From assembly GCA_911728435.2 (NCBI GenBank), contig OU452212.1:8624563-8688562 (forward strand): a DNA stretch of 64,000 nt, written 5' to 3'. Position 1 is the first letter of the stretch. Each line of letters opens with the position of its first letter. The translations under genes were made by a program, and so were the position numbers. Below are positions 1 through 15,000 of the stretch, in pieces. The notes under the pieces were generated by a model that saw only the letters and a program-made list of their open reading frames with translations, searched no databases and had not been told where the DNA came from. This DNA comes from Apoderus coryli (taxonomy: Eukaryota > Arthropoda > Insecta > Coleoptera > Attelabidae).

Positions 1-50
1 TTAACAAATAAAATAAATCCCATAATAACAGTTAAGATTTTCCATTCCAG

Positions 51-3000
51 GTGTGTACAATGTCGCCAGTGGTATTAGCCAATTCACGGTGAATGTAGCC
101 AATGAAAGAAAACGGGGTCTTCAGCTGCGCGGAGATATTTTGATTAAGTGTTATCACCGAGGTGCTGATATGGATCGGGGGACGATATTTTCGTGCCAGT
201 TCCACACGTGTGCTGTCTCGGACCATACCCTAAGTTTCACCAAGCAGGAATTGGACGTGGCATGCAACGGTAAGCTATTTTTGATATATTCTTATAAGCA
301 ATGCGAATTATCAACTACTACTTTTAAAAAAATTGAACAGATCATCAGTCTCTTTTTTCAAAACAGGTTCTAATCTGGAGACTCTTAATATGAGTCATTT
401 TTTCAGTAAGCAACATTTCTGATGATTTCTCTCTCTCCATCAAGACTACTACCTCAATTTCTCGTAATTGTGCTTTATCTTTAAGCTATTTTTTGAGGTT
501 ACGAAACAAATGATAATGGCTGACGCTCAATCTTGCGGATGGCATGGATAGAGGACGGAATCAAACTTGAATTCGTTGATTCATAACGCCAAATGGGATC
601 ATGTAGTTTCCACTTAATTGTCGACGTTTCGTGCAGTTTTATTAACATCATAAAACGGCAATTGCATTTAATTTTGAGGTGTACGTGTTGTGAGACAGTC
701 GTTGTTGTTTTTTTGGTGAAATAAACATTGTTAAATACATCTATTGATAAGATTTCAGTTGTTTATTTACCACTTACTGATACATTTTCATTATCTCACG
801 CGATAGGAGAGACTATTTGAATTATGTACCATAAACTGCAAAAAGGTTTAGATGATATTAAATAATTTTATCGTCAGAATTTTATCATTTGCAAATAAAT
901 TTCTGTACACACATATTTTGTTAGAATTTTGTTTAATTTCTGTAGAATTAAATTATTTAATTTATGTATGGCTTCTGTTTCACTGATGAGTAAGTAAAAA
1001 CCAAGAAACTTTCTTACATTACCATTAATTTATGAATATTAATGATTAAATTTATTTCAGATCCCAGGTTTCCACTAGACGGAGCGGTAGAACTTCACTT
1101 TTCACCCGGTCCTGAAGCTCGACATCCAGCCCCAGCTCCAACGCCTGCAGTGCCATTCACACTAGCTGACGATCCTGTCACGCGAGCTGACAGTCCTTTC
1201 GATCGAGAGGTATATGAGGATGACGAGGATAATTCAGATTCAGGTTAGTGACAATATCATATCCAATCTAACATATCATTGACTGGCCAACTGGAAGCTG
1301 GCAGATATATCAACGCTGACTCAAAAGTTACGTATGACTTTCGAGTCAGCCTGTAGTAAAATTATTTGCAGAAATGTCTTTATTTTTTTAAGATAGGCTA
1401 AGTTCTCAATGCATGTAGTTCCAGTAAATTTGCATTGCAAATATAAATTTTAGTCTTATAAATATATGCACGCAGATTAAAAACAAAAAAAGAGGAGCAA
1501 ATTAAGTGTTTTCTGGCGAAATAAGACGTCGAGATAAGGTTGAATAGCAGCCTATACGCCAAAGAGAAATAACGTAAGTTGAGAAAAAAAAATGCTTACT
1601 AAAAGTTTGCCTAAAGGTAATTTGCGTGTGGCCAAATATAAAATATAATTAATATTTTTTTGCACTATTATTAAAATCCCGTAAAATGACATTTAATAAA
1701 TATGCTTAAATCTTTGTAATAAATAATAATAAAATAACTGTAATTAATTTTTTTAAGTCGGTAATTTACTGATTATTTCAAGATAAACTGTTGGTTTACT
1801 CAGTAATTGTTTTCACGTGCTTTTTCAGAACAAGCCGAACTTTTCTTCCTTCGTTTAAAATGGTTTGTCATCGATTTTTAAGGATTATTTCACGTTTTTA
1901 CCCAAAGAATTGATTGTCTCTTTGGTAATTTACTGATTATTTCAAGATAAACTGTTGGTTTACTCAGCAATTGTTTTCACGTGCTTTTTCAGAACAAGCC
2001 GAACTTTTATTCCTTCGTTTAACATGGTTTGTCATCGAACTTTAAGGATTATTTCACGTTTTTAACCAAAGAATTGATTGTCTCTTTGGTAATTTACTGA
2101 TTATTTCAAGATAAACTATTGGTTTACTCAGCAATTGTTTTCACGTGCTTTTTCAGAACAAGCCGAACTTTTATTCCTTGGTTTAAGATGGTTTGACATC
2201 GATTTTTAAGGATTATTTCACGTTTTTAACCAAAGAATTGATTGTCTCTTTGGAAATTAACTGATTATTTCAAGATAAACTGTTGGTCTACTCAGTAATT
2301 GTTTTCACGTGCTTTTTCAGAACAAGCCGAACTTTTATTCCGTGGTTTAAGGTGGGTTGTCATCGATTTTTAAGGATTATTTCACGTTTTTAACCAAAGA
2401 ATTGATTGTCTCTTTGGTAATTTACTGATTATTTCAAGATAAACTGTTGGTTTACTCAGTAATTGTTTTCACGTGCTTTTTCAGAACAAACCGAACTTTT
2501 ATTCCTTGGTTTAAGATGGTTTGTCATCGATTTTTAAGGATTATTTCACGTTTTTAAGCAAAGAATTGATTGTCTCTTTGGTAATTTACTGATTATTTCA
2601 AGATAAACCGTTGGTTTACTCAGTAATTGTTTTGACGTGCTTTTTCAGAACAAGCAAACTTTTATTCCGTGGTTTAAGATGGTTTGTCATCGATTTTTAG
2701 GGATTATTTCACGATTTTAACCAATGAATTGATTGTTTCTTTGGTAATTTACTGATTATTTCAAGATAAACTGTTGGTTTACTCAGTAATTGTTTTCACG
2801 TGCTTTTTCAGAACAAGCCGAACTTTTATTCCTTCGTTTAACATGGTTTGTCATCGAATTTTAAAGATTATTTCACGTTTTTAACCAAAGAATTGATTGT
2901 CTCTTTGGTAATTTACTGATTATTTCAAGATAAACTGTTGGTTTACTCAGTAATTGTTTTCACGTGCTTTTTCAGAACAAACCGAACTTTTATTCCGTGG

Positions 3001-6000
3001 TTTAAGATGGTTTGTCATCGATTTTTAAGGATTATTTCACGTTTTTAACCAAAGAATTGGTTGTCTCTTTGATAATTTACTGATTATTTCAAGATAAACT
3101 GTCGGTTTACTCAGTAATTATTTTCACGTGCTTTTTCACAACAAGCCGAACTTTTATTCATTGGTTCAAGATGGTTAGTCATCGATTTTTAAGGATTATT
3201 TCACGTTTTTAACCAAAGAATTGATTGTCTCTTTGGTAATTTACTGATTATTTCAAGATAAACTGTTGGTTTACTCAGTAATTGTTTTCACGTGCTTTTT
3301 CAGAACAAGCCGAACTTTTATTCCGTGGTTTAAGATGGTTTGTCATCGATTTTTAGGGATTATTTCACGTTTTCAACCAAAGAATTGATTGTCTCTTTGT
3401 TTTTCCTACAAAGGTGCTTCCTTTTTCTATACGGAGTAGGGAGCTGACATAACTGTCAGTATGTGTCAGACTACAGTCCACACATATCCCTAAAAGTACA
3501 CATTTTCAGGCTTTCTGTAAATCCAATTGGCAAAATGTTTTTGGAAATGTTGAAAGCAACTTTAACGGTCGCGCCTCTTGTAGGTCCTTAAATTATCGAC
3601 AAAATGAGTTTCAAGGCCATGAAAACAGCCAAAATTTCTTGAAAAAATAATTATATGTGAAAAATCCTAATTTCTAATACCTTGAGGTTCTTATTCAACT
3701 CATTAATGAAAAAACAAGAAAAAATCAACCCAAATTTTGAAACGTCAATTATTAGTACTATTGTTTCCGAAGGTCAAATCAAAAATGAAATTTGCACTTT
3801 GTGTACCACGAAAATGACTATGTTTGAAAACTTTTGGTTTTACATTTATTAACTTCAAACTAAGCATCATGAAAGATCGGTCAGACTTCGGAATATACCC
3901 ACTTCATCGCAGACCAACCACGGACAGATTTTCAGTTTCAGTTTAACCACGCTCACTCAAAGTTTTATTTCCTGAGTAATTTTTTATCTAAAATACGAGT
4001 GTAACATAATTGTGACGACTTTGAAGATATTGCAGCGTGAAAAACCTCTAGAACTGTTTATTTTGCCACCACACCTCGTATACGTACCATAACTAATCTC
4101 GATTACATTAACAGAAAAAAATAACATGGCAAAGCTCTCTATGTAAAATACACCTGAGATTTCCACCTAAATTTTAACGTCGAAAAAAGATTTTCAATGC
4201 GCGTGTACAAGTCGAATGTTTTATTTTTGGACCAGTTCGTCTTATGCGCGTCTTAATTTCATTATACCTACACGAAAATAATTTCTCTCACAAAATTTTC
4301 AATCAAGCAATTTGTTGTGATCGACATTGGAAAGCTTTGTCTTAAATGTGCTAAAGATCAGAGTATAATTATAATAATAGTAAGTACCTACACTTTTTAT
4401 TTTAAACTTTTAACACCAATTATTACAACTGTTAACAGGATTTATGATCCTTGTGTTGCGTTTTTTTATTAATTTGCACATTTACAGTAATTTATCGCTA
4501 ATGTTACACAAACTGTAATCAACCTAGTTTAAATATATATTCCTGATTATTTTTCTTTTTATTCTATAGGTAACACAGTGTATGCCTTTTGATTTTCTGA
4601 ATTATAATAATAATAATAAAGACTTTATTGTAAAAAAAAAGATATTTTTACAAAAGGCGAAAATGAAGCAGTGCTTCTTAACTTAACCTAAATTTAACTT
4701 ATATTTTACCTTAATCTAAACTGAAATTGGTTTTATATTGCTGACCAAAATACTCGTAAGTATCTTTTTTTTGCAAATTAATATGCTCTATTACGTGTCT
4801 GACAGCACTCCTAAACGAAAATCCCTGTAAACTTTTTATATTCTCCGGTAGGCCGTTGTAATATTTAGAAACCGTATGACCGCTCAAACATTGATGTTGT
4901 GTGTAGCGGTGGCGTAATGACAGTTTTGTGACGAATATTCACATCATGCACAGATCCCCGGAACTTCAATCTTTCATATAAGTATTCGGACTTTTTTCTT
5001 CTAATGATTTTATTAAACAGAATTAGTGAATGAAAGATCCGACGTTGTTTCATTCTTAACCAGCCGATTTTTAATCTTAGCTCTAATGCCTCTTTCACCC
5101 CTACGAATTCCACATACAAGCCGTGTGCATGAGTTCTGCATCAACTGAATCCTGTTCTCATCAATCTTTGTCAAACAAGGGCTGTATATAACATCGCCAT
5201 AATTAAAATGTGACAGTGCTAAGCCCTATTAAGCCATCTTCTACTACCGTATATTGCTTTTAAATTAGTAAAAGCCCTCCTTATGCAAAGGCTCACATGC
5301 TTCGTAAACCTCAATTCGGTATCCAGTACGATCCCCAGGTTTTTTGCCGAGGCAGTGCTCTTTAAAGCGACATTATCAATCATCCTTATAGCGGTCTTTA
5401 TGGATTTTATTACCAAATAGCAAAAATTCCGACTTCGTTGGATTTATTTCTAGCCCATGAGATTGAGATGCTTTCACAATTTCTCAAATGTCATAATTGA
5501 TCCTGTCAACACTTTCCTCGACCGCATTTGGTGCAAATCATAAATATACCTGAGTATCATCCGCGTACATGTGAGCCCTACAAAATTTTAAGGATTCGGT
5601 AAACTAGGACGTATATAAAAAAAAATAAAATTGAGGATAAAATAGAACCCTGCGGAACGCCACTCCTCAATCTTTCTATTTGCGATAGCTTCCTTCTATG
5701 GGAAACCATTTGACTTCGCTCAGTCAAATAGTTTTTAATTAGGGCGGTGGATGGACCGTTGAAACCCATATACTTCAGAATGCTTTACTGTAATCCAACA
5801 GTACTAAACCCGTCATTTTACCTTGATCAGTAGCCATAAATAGATCTTCCGTGACATTAAGCAAGGCAGTGCAACAACTATAATCGGATCTGAAACCGGA
5901 TTGAATTTCGGGCAATAAGCTTTGTTTCTCCACGTATCCCTTCACCTAGTCATCGAGAATTCTTTCAAGAATCTTGCTCATTGTAGGCAAAATACTCACA

Positions 6001-9000
6001 GGTCGCAAATCCTTGAAATCTGACGGATTTGATACTTTAGGCAGAGGAACAAGTTGACTAATTTTCCAGATTTTATGGTACATGCTTTTTTCAATACAAT
6101 AATTGTGTGTATAATATCTCAATTTTGAGACCAAATTTTTTTTTCTACAAATTAACGTTTGGCAACACTTGCCGACTTCCATACCCCATGCCTCTTTAAC
6201 GAGGTCAAGTCTACGCCATAGTTAAGCAAGTGTCGAAGAGGATCCGCGTATATTTTTGAGAATTTGGTAAATTTAAACTCTTGACAACCCTTGTTTACAG
6301 CCGTTTTAGATTTTTCTTTACAGTCTGATTAATTTATAAAAAAAAGAAAACACCCAATATCGTTGTTCGGTCCTGAAAGTTGGGTAAGCAAAAACAACTG
6401 AATGCTACGTTATTTTTCGTTTTAGATAATATTCTGGTACAGTATGAGGCTTGTATTCACGTCTGTCCGTTTTACGTTCATGTAAATTGGTATATACCGC
6501 CAAGGTGGTGAAAATAAATGAGAAGGGTTAGTGTCAGTTTTACAAAAATGACTTTTGCTTAAAACTTCACATGCTACGTTAGTATTAACTCCTATGCCTT
6601 TGACCTAAAAGGTGGAGTTGTCATCCGAACTGTTTCTTTACAAACTTTCTCCAAGCCTCGTTGCTAAAAAGTATTAAAAACATTCCGGACAGTTGGAATT
6701 AATTATTGTGTTTTTATTTGGGGATGTTCTCATTTGGATATACTGTACTGACAATTTATCAATGACTTTACCTAGGCAGTATATCGTGTTCCAAAATATT
6801 GCTGATATCGCTAATCTAACTTGAAAATGGATAGGGTTAGGTGTTTATTAAATATAATATTGTATCTCTTACATACTATACGCTATTCTGGATTTGAAGT
6901 TTATTAAAACAAAATTAAAATATAAATTTGTCTGTCGTTTTTTTTTTACATTTAGAGCAATACAATGGATACTTACTGTGATTACAAAATCACAATTTCT
7001 TTTTGATTTATCTTTACGTTTGTATTCTGGTCGCACCTTGTAAAATTTGATTTCCCTTTAGTGTTAGCTATAAAAAGCAAAAGGAATACGCCATTGTTTA
7101 CAATAATTCCTTACACAGTACGAACACAGCTTCATTAGGAACAGCAACTTAGATTAATATTGCGATTACAGATGTTAATTATTGGTATGGTTAGTATATT
7201 GTACCAGGCAGAAAATTTACATAAATGTCGTTTTAATTTAATTTGTAGTCATCAAAACAAAATGCTTTTAAAAAAATACAAATAACTTCAATCAAAAGAT
7301 TACTGCAACAACTATCAGAAAGCTGCAACAAAATTGTATAATTTACATATTAATATATTGCGGAGATAAGAATTACTGTGGTATTTTTCAACTTGAACTG
7401 GTTTCGTCTTTTTTAACTTGCTGATTTTGATCTTTCTGAAATACTTCATGCTCAGATTTTTATTAATATGAGCACTTTAGAGCTTATTTTGATAATAACG
7501 AGTTGTTTAAGTGATGTTCGTGGGTTCTTCAACCAGTTATCATTAAACATTTTTTAAACTTTACATGTAGGTGTTCCCAAAAAAAAGCATTGCACCGATT
7601 TTGAATTATAACTTAGGGTAGTTATTTATGTATTTAGGCCTCTAGGAATTTTACTTTTCATATCTCGAAAGCAATCAAAACTTTGCACAAGAGCAGAGAC
7701 GGTGGACGCAATATTACAACAGCTTTATCACAATTTTTTTTATCAAAGCGTGTGCCTCATGGCTCTATCTTCTCTCTCTCTAGGTGCCATCTCCGCGACA
7801 AAGATTGGCGATCATCATGGCAATTCTTATTTTGGATGCAGCTGCTCTAAAAAGCTCTATCGAGGAACATCCCAACCACTCTCTCAAGTTTCTCAACCAG
7901 GATATCCTTCTTCTACCCACGCTTCTTGTACCTTGGATCCTTCCCTGTATTATCAATTGAAGTAAAGCGTATCTTGGTCCACGAGTCACATGGCCGAGAT
8001 ACTGCAGTTTTCTGCTTTTAATTGTTATTAACAACTCTCTTTCTATGTTTAGTCGCTCAAGTATTTCTAAGTTAGTTATCCGATCGACCCATGACACCTT
8101 CAGTACTCTTCTGTACACCCACATTTCAAAAGCTTCTAGTCTTTTGGTTATTTCTACGTTCAGAGTCCATGCCTCGACGCCATAAAGCAGAGTGGCAAAA
8201 ACATAACATCTAACTAGTCTCAGTCTCAGTTTTAGGCTTAGACCTCTATTGCACAAAACTCTTTTCATGCTATTGAAATTGGACCTTGCTATTTCTATGC
8301 GTGCTTTTATTTCTTTCGTGTAGTCGTTATTACAAGTAACTGTTGTTCCAAGATAAGTGTATTTCTCTACCTGTTCGATGGGTTCACCTTTGACGATTAT
8401 CTGTTCGTTGTTAGTCTGGGCCTTATTTGTTATTTTCATGAACTTTGTTTTGTTTACGTTGAGTGTAAGGCCGTATTCTTCGCTATATCGAACAAGTTTG
8501 TCCATGATTCTTTGTAGATCTTCCACGTTTTCCGTTAAAATTACGGTATCATCAGCGTATCTTAGGCACTCCATTTACTTTTATTCCTGCACTGTCATTT
8601 TCCATTGCCCTTTTTAGAATCTCTTCAGAGTAGGCATTAAACAAAATAGGTGACAGAACACAACCTTGACGTACACCTCTCTTTATTGAGATGGTGCCAG
8701 AATTTTGTTGATCTACTTTGACGATGGCATTTTGGTTGTAATAGAGATTTGAGATGATTTACAGGTCTTCGTGGTCTAGGTTTTTACATTGTAATATTTC
8801 CATCAACTGGTCGTGGCGGACCCTGTTCTTGTATTTCCTTCGTTGGTCCATCAGAAATAAAATTTCCTGAGTAATCCATTCTTTATTTATCTTTTTAGAA
8901 GGTGCTAGTAACTCTTGGCAGGGGGAAAGAATGCACGTTTTGAGGTATTCCCATTGATTGTCAATATCTTCGGATTCAAGGTTAACTTTCGCAAGGTTGG

Positions 9001-12000
9001 AATGTATTGCTTGTTGGACACCTTCTTTAATGGCCTCCTCTTTAAGTTTCTTCGTGTCTAACCTTGCAGTGCAACGCGGCTTTCTAGATCGCTTAAGATT
9101 TACTTGGACGCAGGAAATTAGCGGATTATGGTCTGACCCAACATCCGCACCGGGATATGCTTTAACCGATTTGAGCGCATTTCGATACCTTTCTTTAATG
9201 AGAATGTAATCTATTTGATTTCGGACTATCGCCCTATTGTGTCCATCTGCTGGGGATTTCCAAGTGTATAGTCTTCTCTTGGGTAGTTTAAAAAAGGTAT
9301 TTGTCACAACAAAGTTATTTTCTTGACAAAATTGTACAAGGCGATCACCTCGCTCATTACGATCTCCCAGTCCAAATCTACCTACCAGGTTTTGTACCGT
9401 CCCGCTCCCAACCTTCGCATTAAAGTCGCCCATTATTATGGTGATTTCCCTGGACTTCGTGGCGCCCAATGCTCTACTAATGTCTTCATAGAATGCCTCT
9501 ACTTCATCATCTGTTCCTTTGGTGGTTGGCGCATATACTTGGATCAAGTTTAGTTTTGAGTGTGAGGTTTTGAGTGTTAGCGTCATTACTCTATCAGAGA
9601 TTGGTAAAAACGTCTCAACAGCACAACCAGATTCCTGGTCTAATATGATGGCAACACCATACTTGTGCTTGCCATCTTGGTTTCCTATGGCTCTATCTTA
9701 GGGCCTTTTATTTTTTTTGTATCTATACATATATTTCAGTAATTAAGTATAATATTTAGGCTTACATTGCCTTTCTCCAGAAACTCGCATATAGAGCGTA
9801 AAAATGAATTCTAATATCTATTTTTAACTCGAATTGTGTAAATTTTATTTTATTATATTTAGATATTCAAATAAATAAATAATGATATCCTATACCGAAA
9901 ATAATACAATATACTGTTTATTTTAAAATTTCGCTTTGTTTTCCTTTCTATGTTGAAATTATTTTAGTTTTGTCGACAACTTTATAGTTTCCTGCCAACA
10001 CAGAATCAACACGAACGACGTTTCCGATGAATTTTATACTATTTATTAAAATAATTTAAATAGTTTTCGTCTAGAAGTCTATTCTAATACTGAACGTACT
10101 AATTTTTAATGGTTATATAAGTATTACCTACCATTATTGTTTTATTTAAGTGCTGATGATGAAAATACATAATTTCGAAACCTGTCCCTATTTTAATAAT
10201 ATTTTTGGGCGATAGCCCGTGGTTTTTATTTTCAAAATACGTTTTAATCCCTTTGATTAATAGGATGCTATTACATATTACAAGTTTTGAGATCAAATTC
10301 AATAATAACTAGTGATTGGTGCATTTATTTTTACGTAATGGACTAGTAAAAATAGTGTTTTAACATAACCAAACCTTGAAATCGACATTAAATATTTTTG
10401 TGTGGGCTTTACATGTTTATTTCTTTTTACATTGTTTAGTCGTGAGTATATTGCTATAATACCAAGAAAACATTATTAGCCATAGTTAATAATATTTCGG
10501 ATCTATTCCTAAATATATACATTAATAGCACTAAAATCATATACCTTCAGCTCAAAGCTAGCTTGGGAATGCAACTGATAGCTCAATAGGACATAAATAC
10601 TTGCAAAAAAAAAACCAACGATCGGCATCCCATATGAAGAAAGATTTCCGGAAATAGGACAAGTAACAATTAGAAAAACACTCCAACTCTTGACACAGTT
10701 GAAGAGGTTAGATAAACCGCCAAAAAATGAGACACACATGGAACTTTCTAGGAAATAAAATTTTGAAAATTCTCGTTTGTTTTCTTTAACTACCAAAACG
10801 GAAAAGGCTGTAAACACGTGGTAGGAAATCATCAGTTTGGTAAAATGACTCAAATTAAATAATATGGCAAACTCGTTGTTTATAATTTACAATTTCTAAG
10901 ATGTTTTTATAATTTTAATGAACGTATGAAAGTAACTAGCACCTCTTCTGTTGGGCGAATTAAGTTTTACACTCGCCTGGCCTAGTGGGGAACCCACACT
11001 TATATGAAATTTTAACTCCCACTTAAATGATTCACACAGAATCTCTTCACCGGCTTTATATCTTCAGTTTGAAGAAATATTACACACGAAATAATATCTA
11101 CAATAAGGGTTCGTTCGACAAATATGTGAAATTTATGTGAGTTAAGTTACACACTTGAATTTTTGATAGTTGGTACATTTTTGTTTAATCCGGTAAGTTC
11201 AGATTTAAGTAAGTGAAAGTTCACTATGGTTAATAAATAAAACTAAAGTAAATGCTTTTTACAAATACAATTTTAAATATTTTCTCTAAAACTTCTTAGG
11301 GTCTAATTAGACTCTTTCATAATTCACCATACAAGGATGAACTTTGTAAAAACAAGAGTACGATACAGTGCTCTCAGATTGCTTCAAAGCTCCCCATCAA
11401 ACTATTCTCGTATATTTTTTAGCAAATCATAATCATGAGCATGTAATGATCTGATAGTTCGATTCCTCAGTTTCTGACCTGCTTTTTTTTTAAATTACAA
11501 AAATACACACATCGGCGAACGGTCAAAGTTTACTCTAAGTTTCCCATCGATTTTTTTTAACCCTGTAACATATTGACATGATTTTTTTTTAGAAATGTAG
11601 CTTAACTATTAGCGAACAGGTTTGGATATTAAATTGAATAAAATGTTAAGTAGAATATAATATGCAATGTTTTACATCATCTAATGAGATATAGCTTGGG
11701 GTAAAATTGCAAATATTTATGTAAATTGTATTATTATTCTCCTCTAGGGATATTTACCTAGTATCAAGGTTACATTATTGTTAATAATATTGCAAAACTA
11801 ATTTTATTTGACATTATCTTCCATTGTGTGACCATTTATTGTCTCTATAATGTGAACAGGTGCATAGTTATTATAAAATCATAGTATCTAATAACGATTA
11901 TAAAGAAATAGCACTGTAATTACACTGAGTAATTATTATTTATAGTTATTCAAACTTAGTGGAGTTAGCTAACTTCAAAATGAATCGAGAAACCTCACTT

Positions 12001-15000
12001 TATCTTATTTTTATAGGAAGAGAAATTCAACATTGACCTTCAAAGTCAGGAGCCCGATTATCTTATTCCAAGTCATGTGCTAAATTTTGTTTAAACTGCC
12101 CTAGAGCACGTTTTAATCCCAAGATTACAGTCTTCAAAATGCTTCAAATGAGTCTGTTTTAAATAAAATATAAAAAGTAAACTAACACGATTTTAGTAGA
12201 TTTTTAAAAAAAATCTAGCTATTCAGGAGATCGACACAACCGAAATTTTGAAAAATTTTTATGCAGTACAAAAGTTTATATATCTATATATATACAGTAT
12301 GTCCACAGATGCGGTTAACAAAAGGACAAATGGACCAAAAATGGAAAGATACGAAAAAAGTTATTCTTGATAAAAATAAGAACTACCATGAAAAAAATTA
12401 TTTTTATTAAACAGGGCGTCTCAAAAAGGCATAAATATAAAATTAAACAAGAGCAAAAAAGTCATATTTTGGTGTCTTAGCGTAAAATGATAAATAGAAA
12501 AAATGCTCCAAATTTAATCCTGACCCTGATTCCAGAGTTACAGAAGAATATTTAAATTTATGAAATCAGTTTTTGATATTAAAAAAGAAAAGAAACAATA
12601 ATATAATGAGGACGATGCCAGTACAGTTTTGATATTGGAATCAGTAAATGAAAATCCATTGCTTTCTTTAAGAAACCGGGCTAAGAATTTAGAGGTGATG
12701 GGAAAATCTACAATTCAAAAAGTTTTAAAAGGAAATAAAATTTACTCTTACAAGCCTCATTTCAACCAAACTTTGGAGGCTGGGGATGAAGCAAAAAGGC
12801 TAGATTTTTGTTTGTGGGTTGGAAATCAGATTTTAAACGGCAATAGAAATTTTCACAAGCTTATAATATTTTTTGATGAATCAACATTTTCAACCAACAT
12901 GTAAGAAGACACCAAAATATGACTGTTTGCTGTTGTTTAATTTTATATTTATGCCTTTTTGAGACGCCCTGTTTAATAAAAATAATTTTTTTCATGGTAG
13001 TTCTTATTTTTTCGACAAGCAAACATTTTTATCAAGAATAACTTTTTTTCGTATCTTTCAATTTTTGGTCCCTTTGTCCTCTTGTTAACCGCATCCGTGG
13101 ACATACTGTATATATATGGGATATAGAAACTTTGCGTCACGTTCTAGGCCGCATTTTTTGACCAATCGAAACAAAATTTGGTTAAAAAATCGACTAGGTC
13201 ATGGAATCGCGTGAGTTCGTTGGCGATTGAAATCGGAGAGCTAATTTCAGAATGGCGGCCTGTCAAAGTTTTAAAAAAATCATATTTTTTTCGTTGTTAA
13301 TAGAAAATACCGATGTTACATATCAAATGATAGAGCACTTAAATCTCTACAATATTTATTTGGACAGTTTTTTCATCGCTGGCATATTTAAGTAAATGTA
13401 AGTCAATATAAAGTAACAAAAAATAAAAAAAATATCATCACCCGCTATACCTGTAATTATTTTGACAAATAAACACCTGTGTAATAACAATAAGACCGTA
13501 CTTACGTATGTATTATAGTATAATGGGTATTTCAGTTAAAATATCTGTCAATATGACACTTTGGTTATATTTGTTGAATGTCAGAATATTCCATTATTTG
13601 TTTATTAATAGTAGGTGTCAGTGGTAGACTAAGTATAAATAAAAAATACATAAATCAAAAATCTACTTTTCCGACTGGCTGCCATCGGAATTTTTTTTTT
13701 TTTGAATGACTGTTATTAGTCATGACTAAAGGGCGGAATATATGCACGTCAATTCAGTTAAAATATGCGCATATATATGCATAGTTTTTCTTTGAAATAT
13801 GCAACAATATGCATTTATTTGTCAAAATATGCAATTATATGCCTTGAATATACCATGGAAAAATGGAAATAAAGAAACGCCCACTCTTACAAAAATTATT
13901 TATTTTAAGTAAAATTAAAAGAAAAATATAATAGGTAAAATTTTTAACCTGAAATAGTATAAAATGCATATAACGATATATTTTTCAAAATTTGCCGATA
14001 AAAGTGTTTGCCTTCTGTCTGTAAAAATATGTTTGTACAAAGAAAAAGTTCTTTCAACATCTACCGATGTGATCTGGCAATATTTTAATTTGGGTAGTAA
14101 GTTATAAGGCCAAGGTATTATTTCGTTGGATGGTTTAGTATCAAAAATATTTTTGACTTCCATTAAATACTTAAAGCCTTCTTTCTTTCCCACAATAACT
14201 TCGAGTTTACTTCTTACTTGATTTCCTACATCACCGGGAACTTTTTTGCATTTGTCGGAAAAAGTTTCAACAATTTTAATTGATTCCCTTAAACTTATAT
14301 TCCTACTTTCTAACGAAGTTATTATATCTGGTATAAAACTAAAATTAACCTTACTAAAAACAAGTTCCTTAGCTAAATGTACATTTTTTAATACTGCTTG
14401 ACTTTGCACTACACTGTGAATTGTCTTCTATATCTAAAACTATGTCTTTAATGGCTTCAAAATGGTCTGCGTAGAATATCTCGGCCTTAATCCATGTTCC
14501 CCATCGAGTAATTACGGGCTCTGGAGGTAAACTAACTCCTCAATTACTTGCAAGGGTCGCACTTAATCTTTTGATAAAACGAAAAACATAAAAATATGCA
14601 CACACATTTTATTTTTGCCGAAATATGCAATTTTTTATGAAATTTGTAAAGATATGCAAAATATGCAAATATATGCACTTTGCATATATTCCGCCCTTTA
14701 GTCATGACTAAATTCGGTGGCCCTGTACATAGAGGGTACGGTCGAAACCCAATTAAAATAATTAGAAATATATCAAATTACTATTATCTGACAACCCTAC
14801 TAAATTGAAGAAGGCGTTTTAATAAGGAACGTGTGGGAACTGATAGTGCACGTGCTAAAAAAATCATTATATAAGTTTATATAATTTATAAAATAATAAT
14901 GCAGACTGGCCTGCCCACTCAGTATCCAATTTATCACGATTACGGTAAATTATTAGACAAATATGGTACCGTAAAGAATGTACGAGGTTTGGTAGAAAAA

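Larger units (their letters stand above)
7733..9697 (-). mobile_element. RTE/BovB-like LINE remnant: endonuclease plus RT
   Basis: On the minus strand this reads endonuclease first (9697 to 8759), then reverse transcriptase (8755 to 7780). The endonuclease shows GDFNAKVG and [10 protein letters not shown], the conserved Asp/Asn and Ser-Asp-His signatures of the EEP (AP-endonuclease-like) fold. The RT shows [15 protein letters not shown] (8640-8700), then RYADDTVIL with the catalytic YADD, then YTYLGTTVT and LLYGVEAWT. The region between the endonuclease and the RGVRQGC block is too short, so the RT N-terminus has been deleted. A frameshift lies at about 8575. The 5' end is truncated at about 9700. 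The family moves by target-primed reverse transcription; this copy cannot encode a full protein. Confidence 0.9.

Noticed and set aside
983..1015. CTGATGA followed by GAAAC in the tensin intron, resembling a hammerhead core
   Set aside because: The spacer cannot form stem II and no palindrome follows GAA, so this looks like a chance match, unlike the five motifs reported.
10509..10853. A 114-residue minus-strand open frame
   Set aside because: No conserved motif, AT-driven composition, and no splice or start context. Likely chance.
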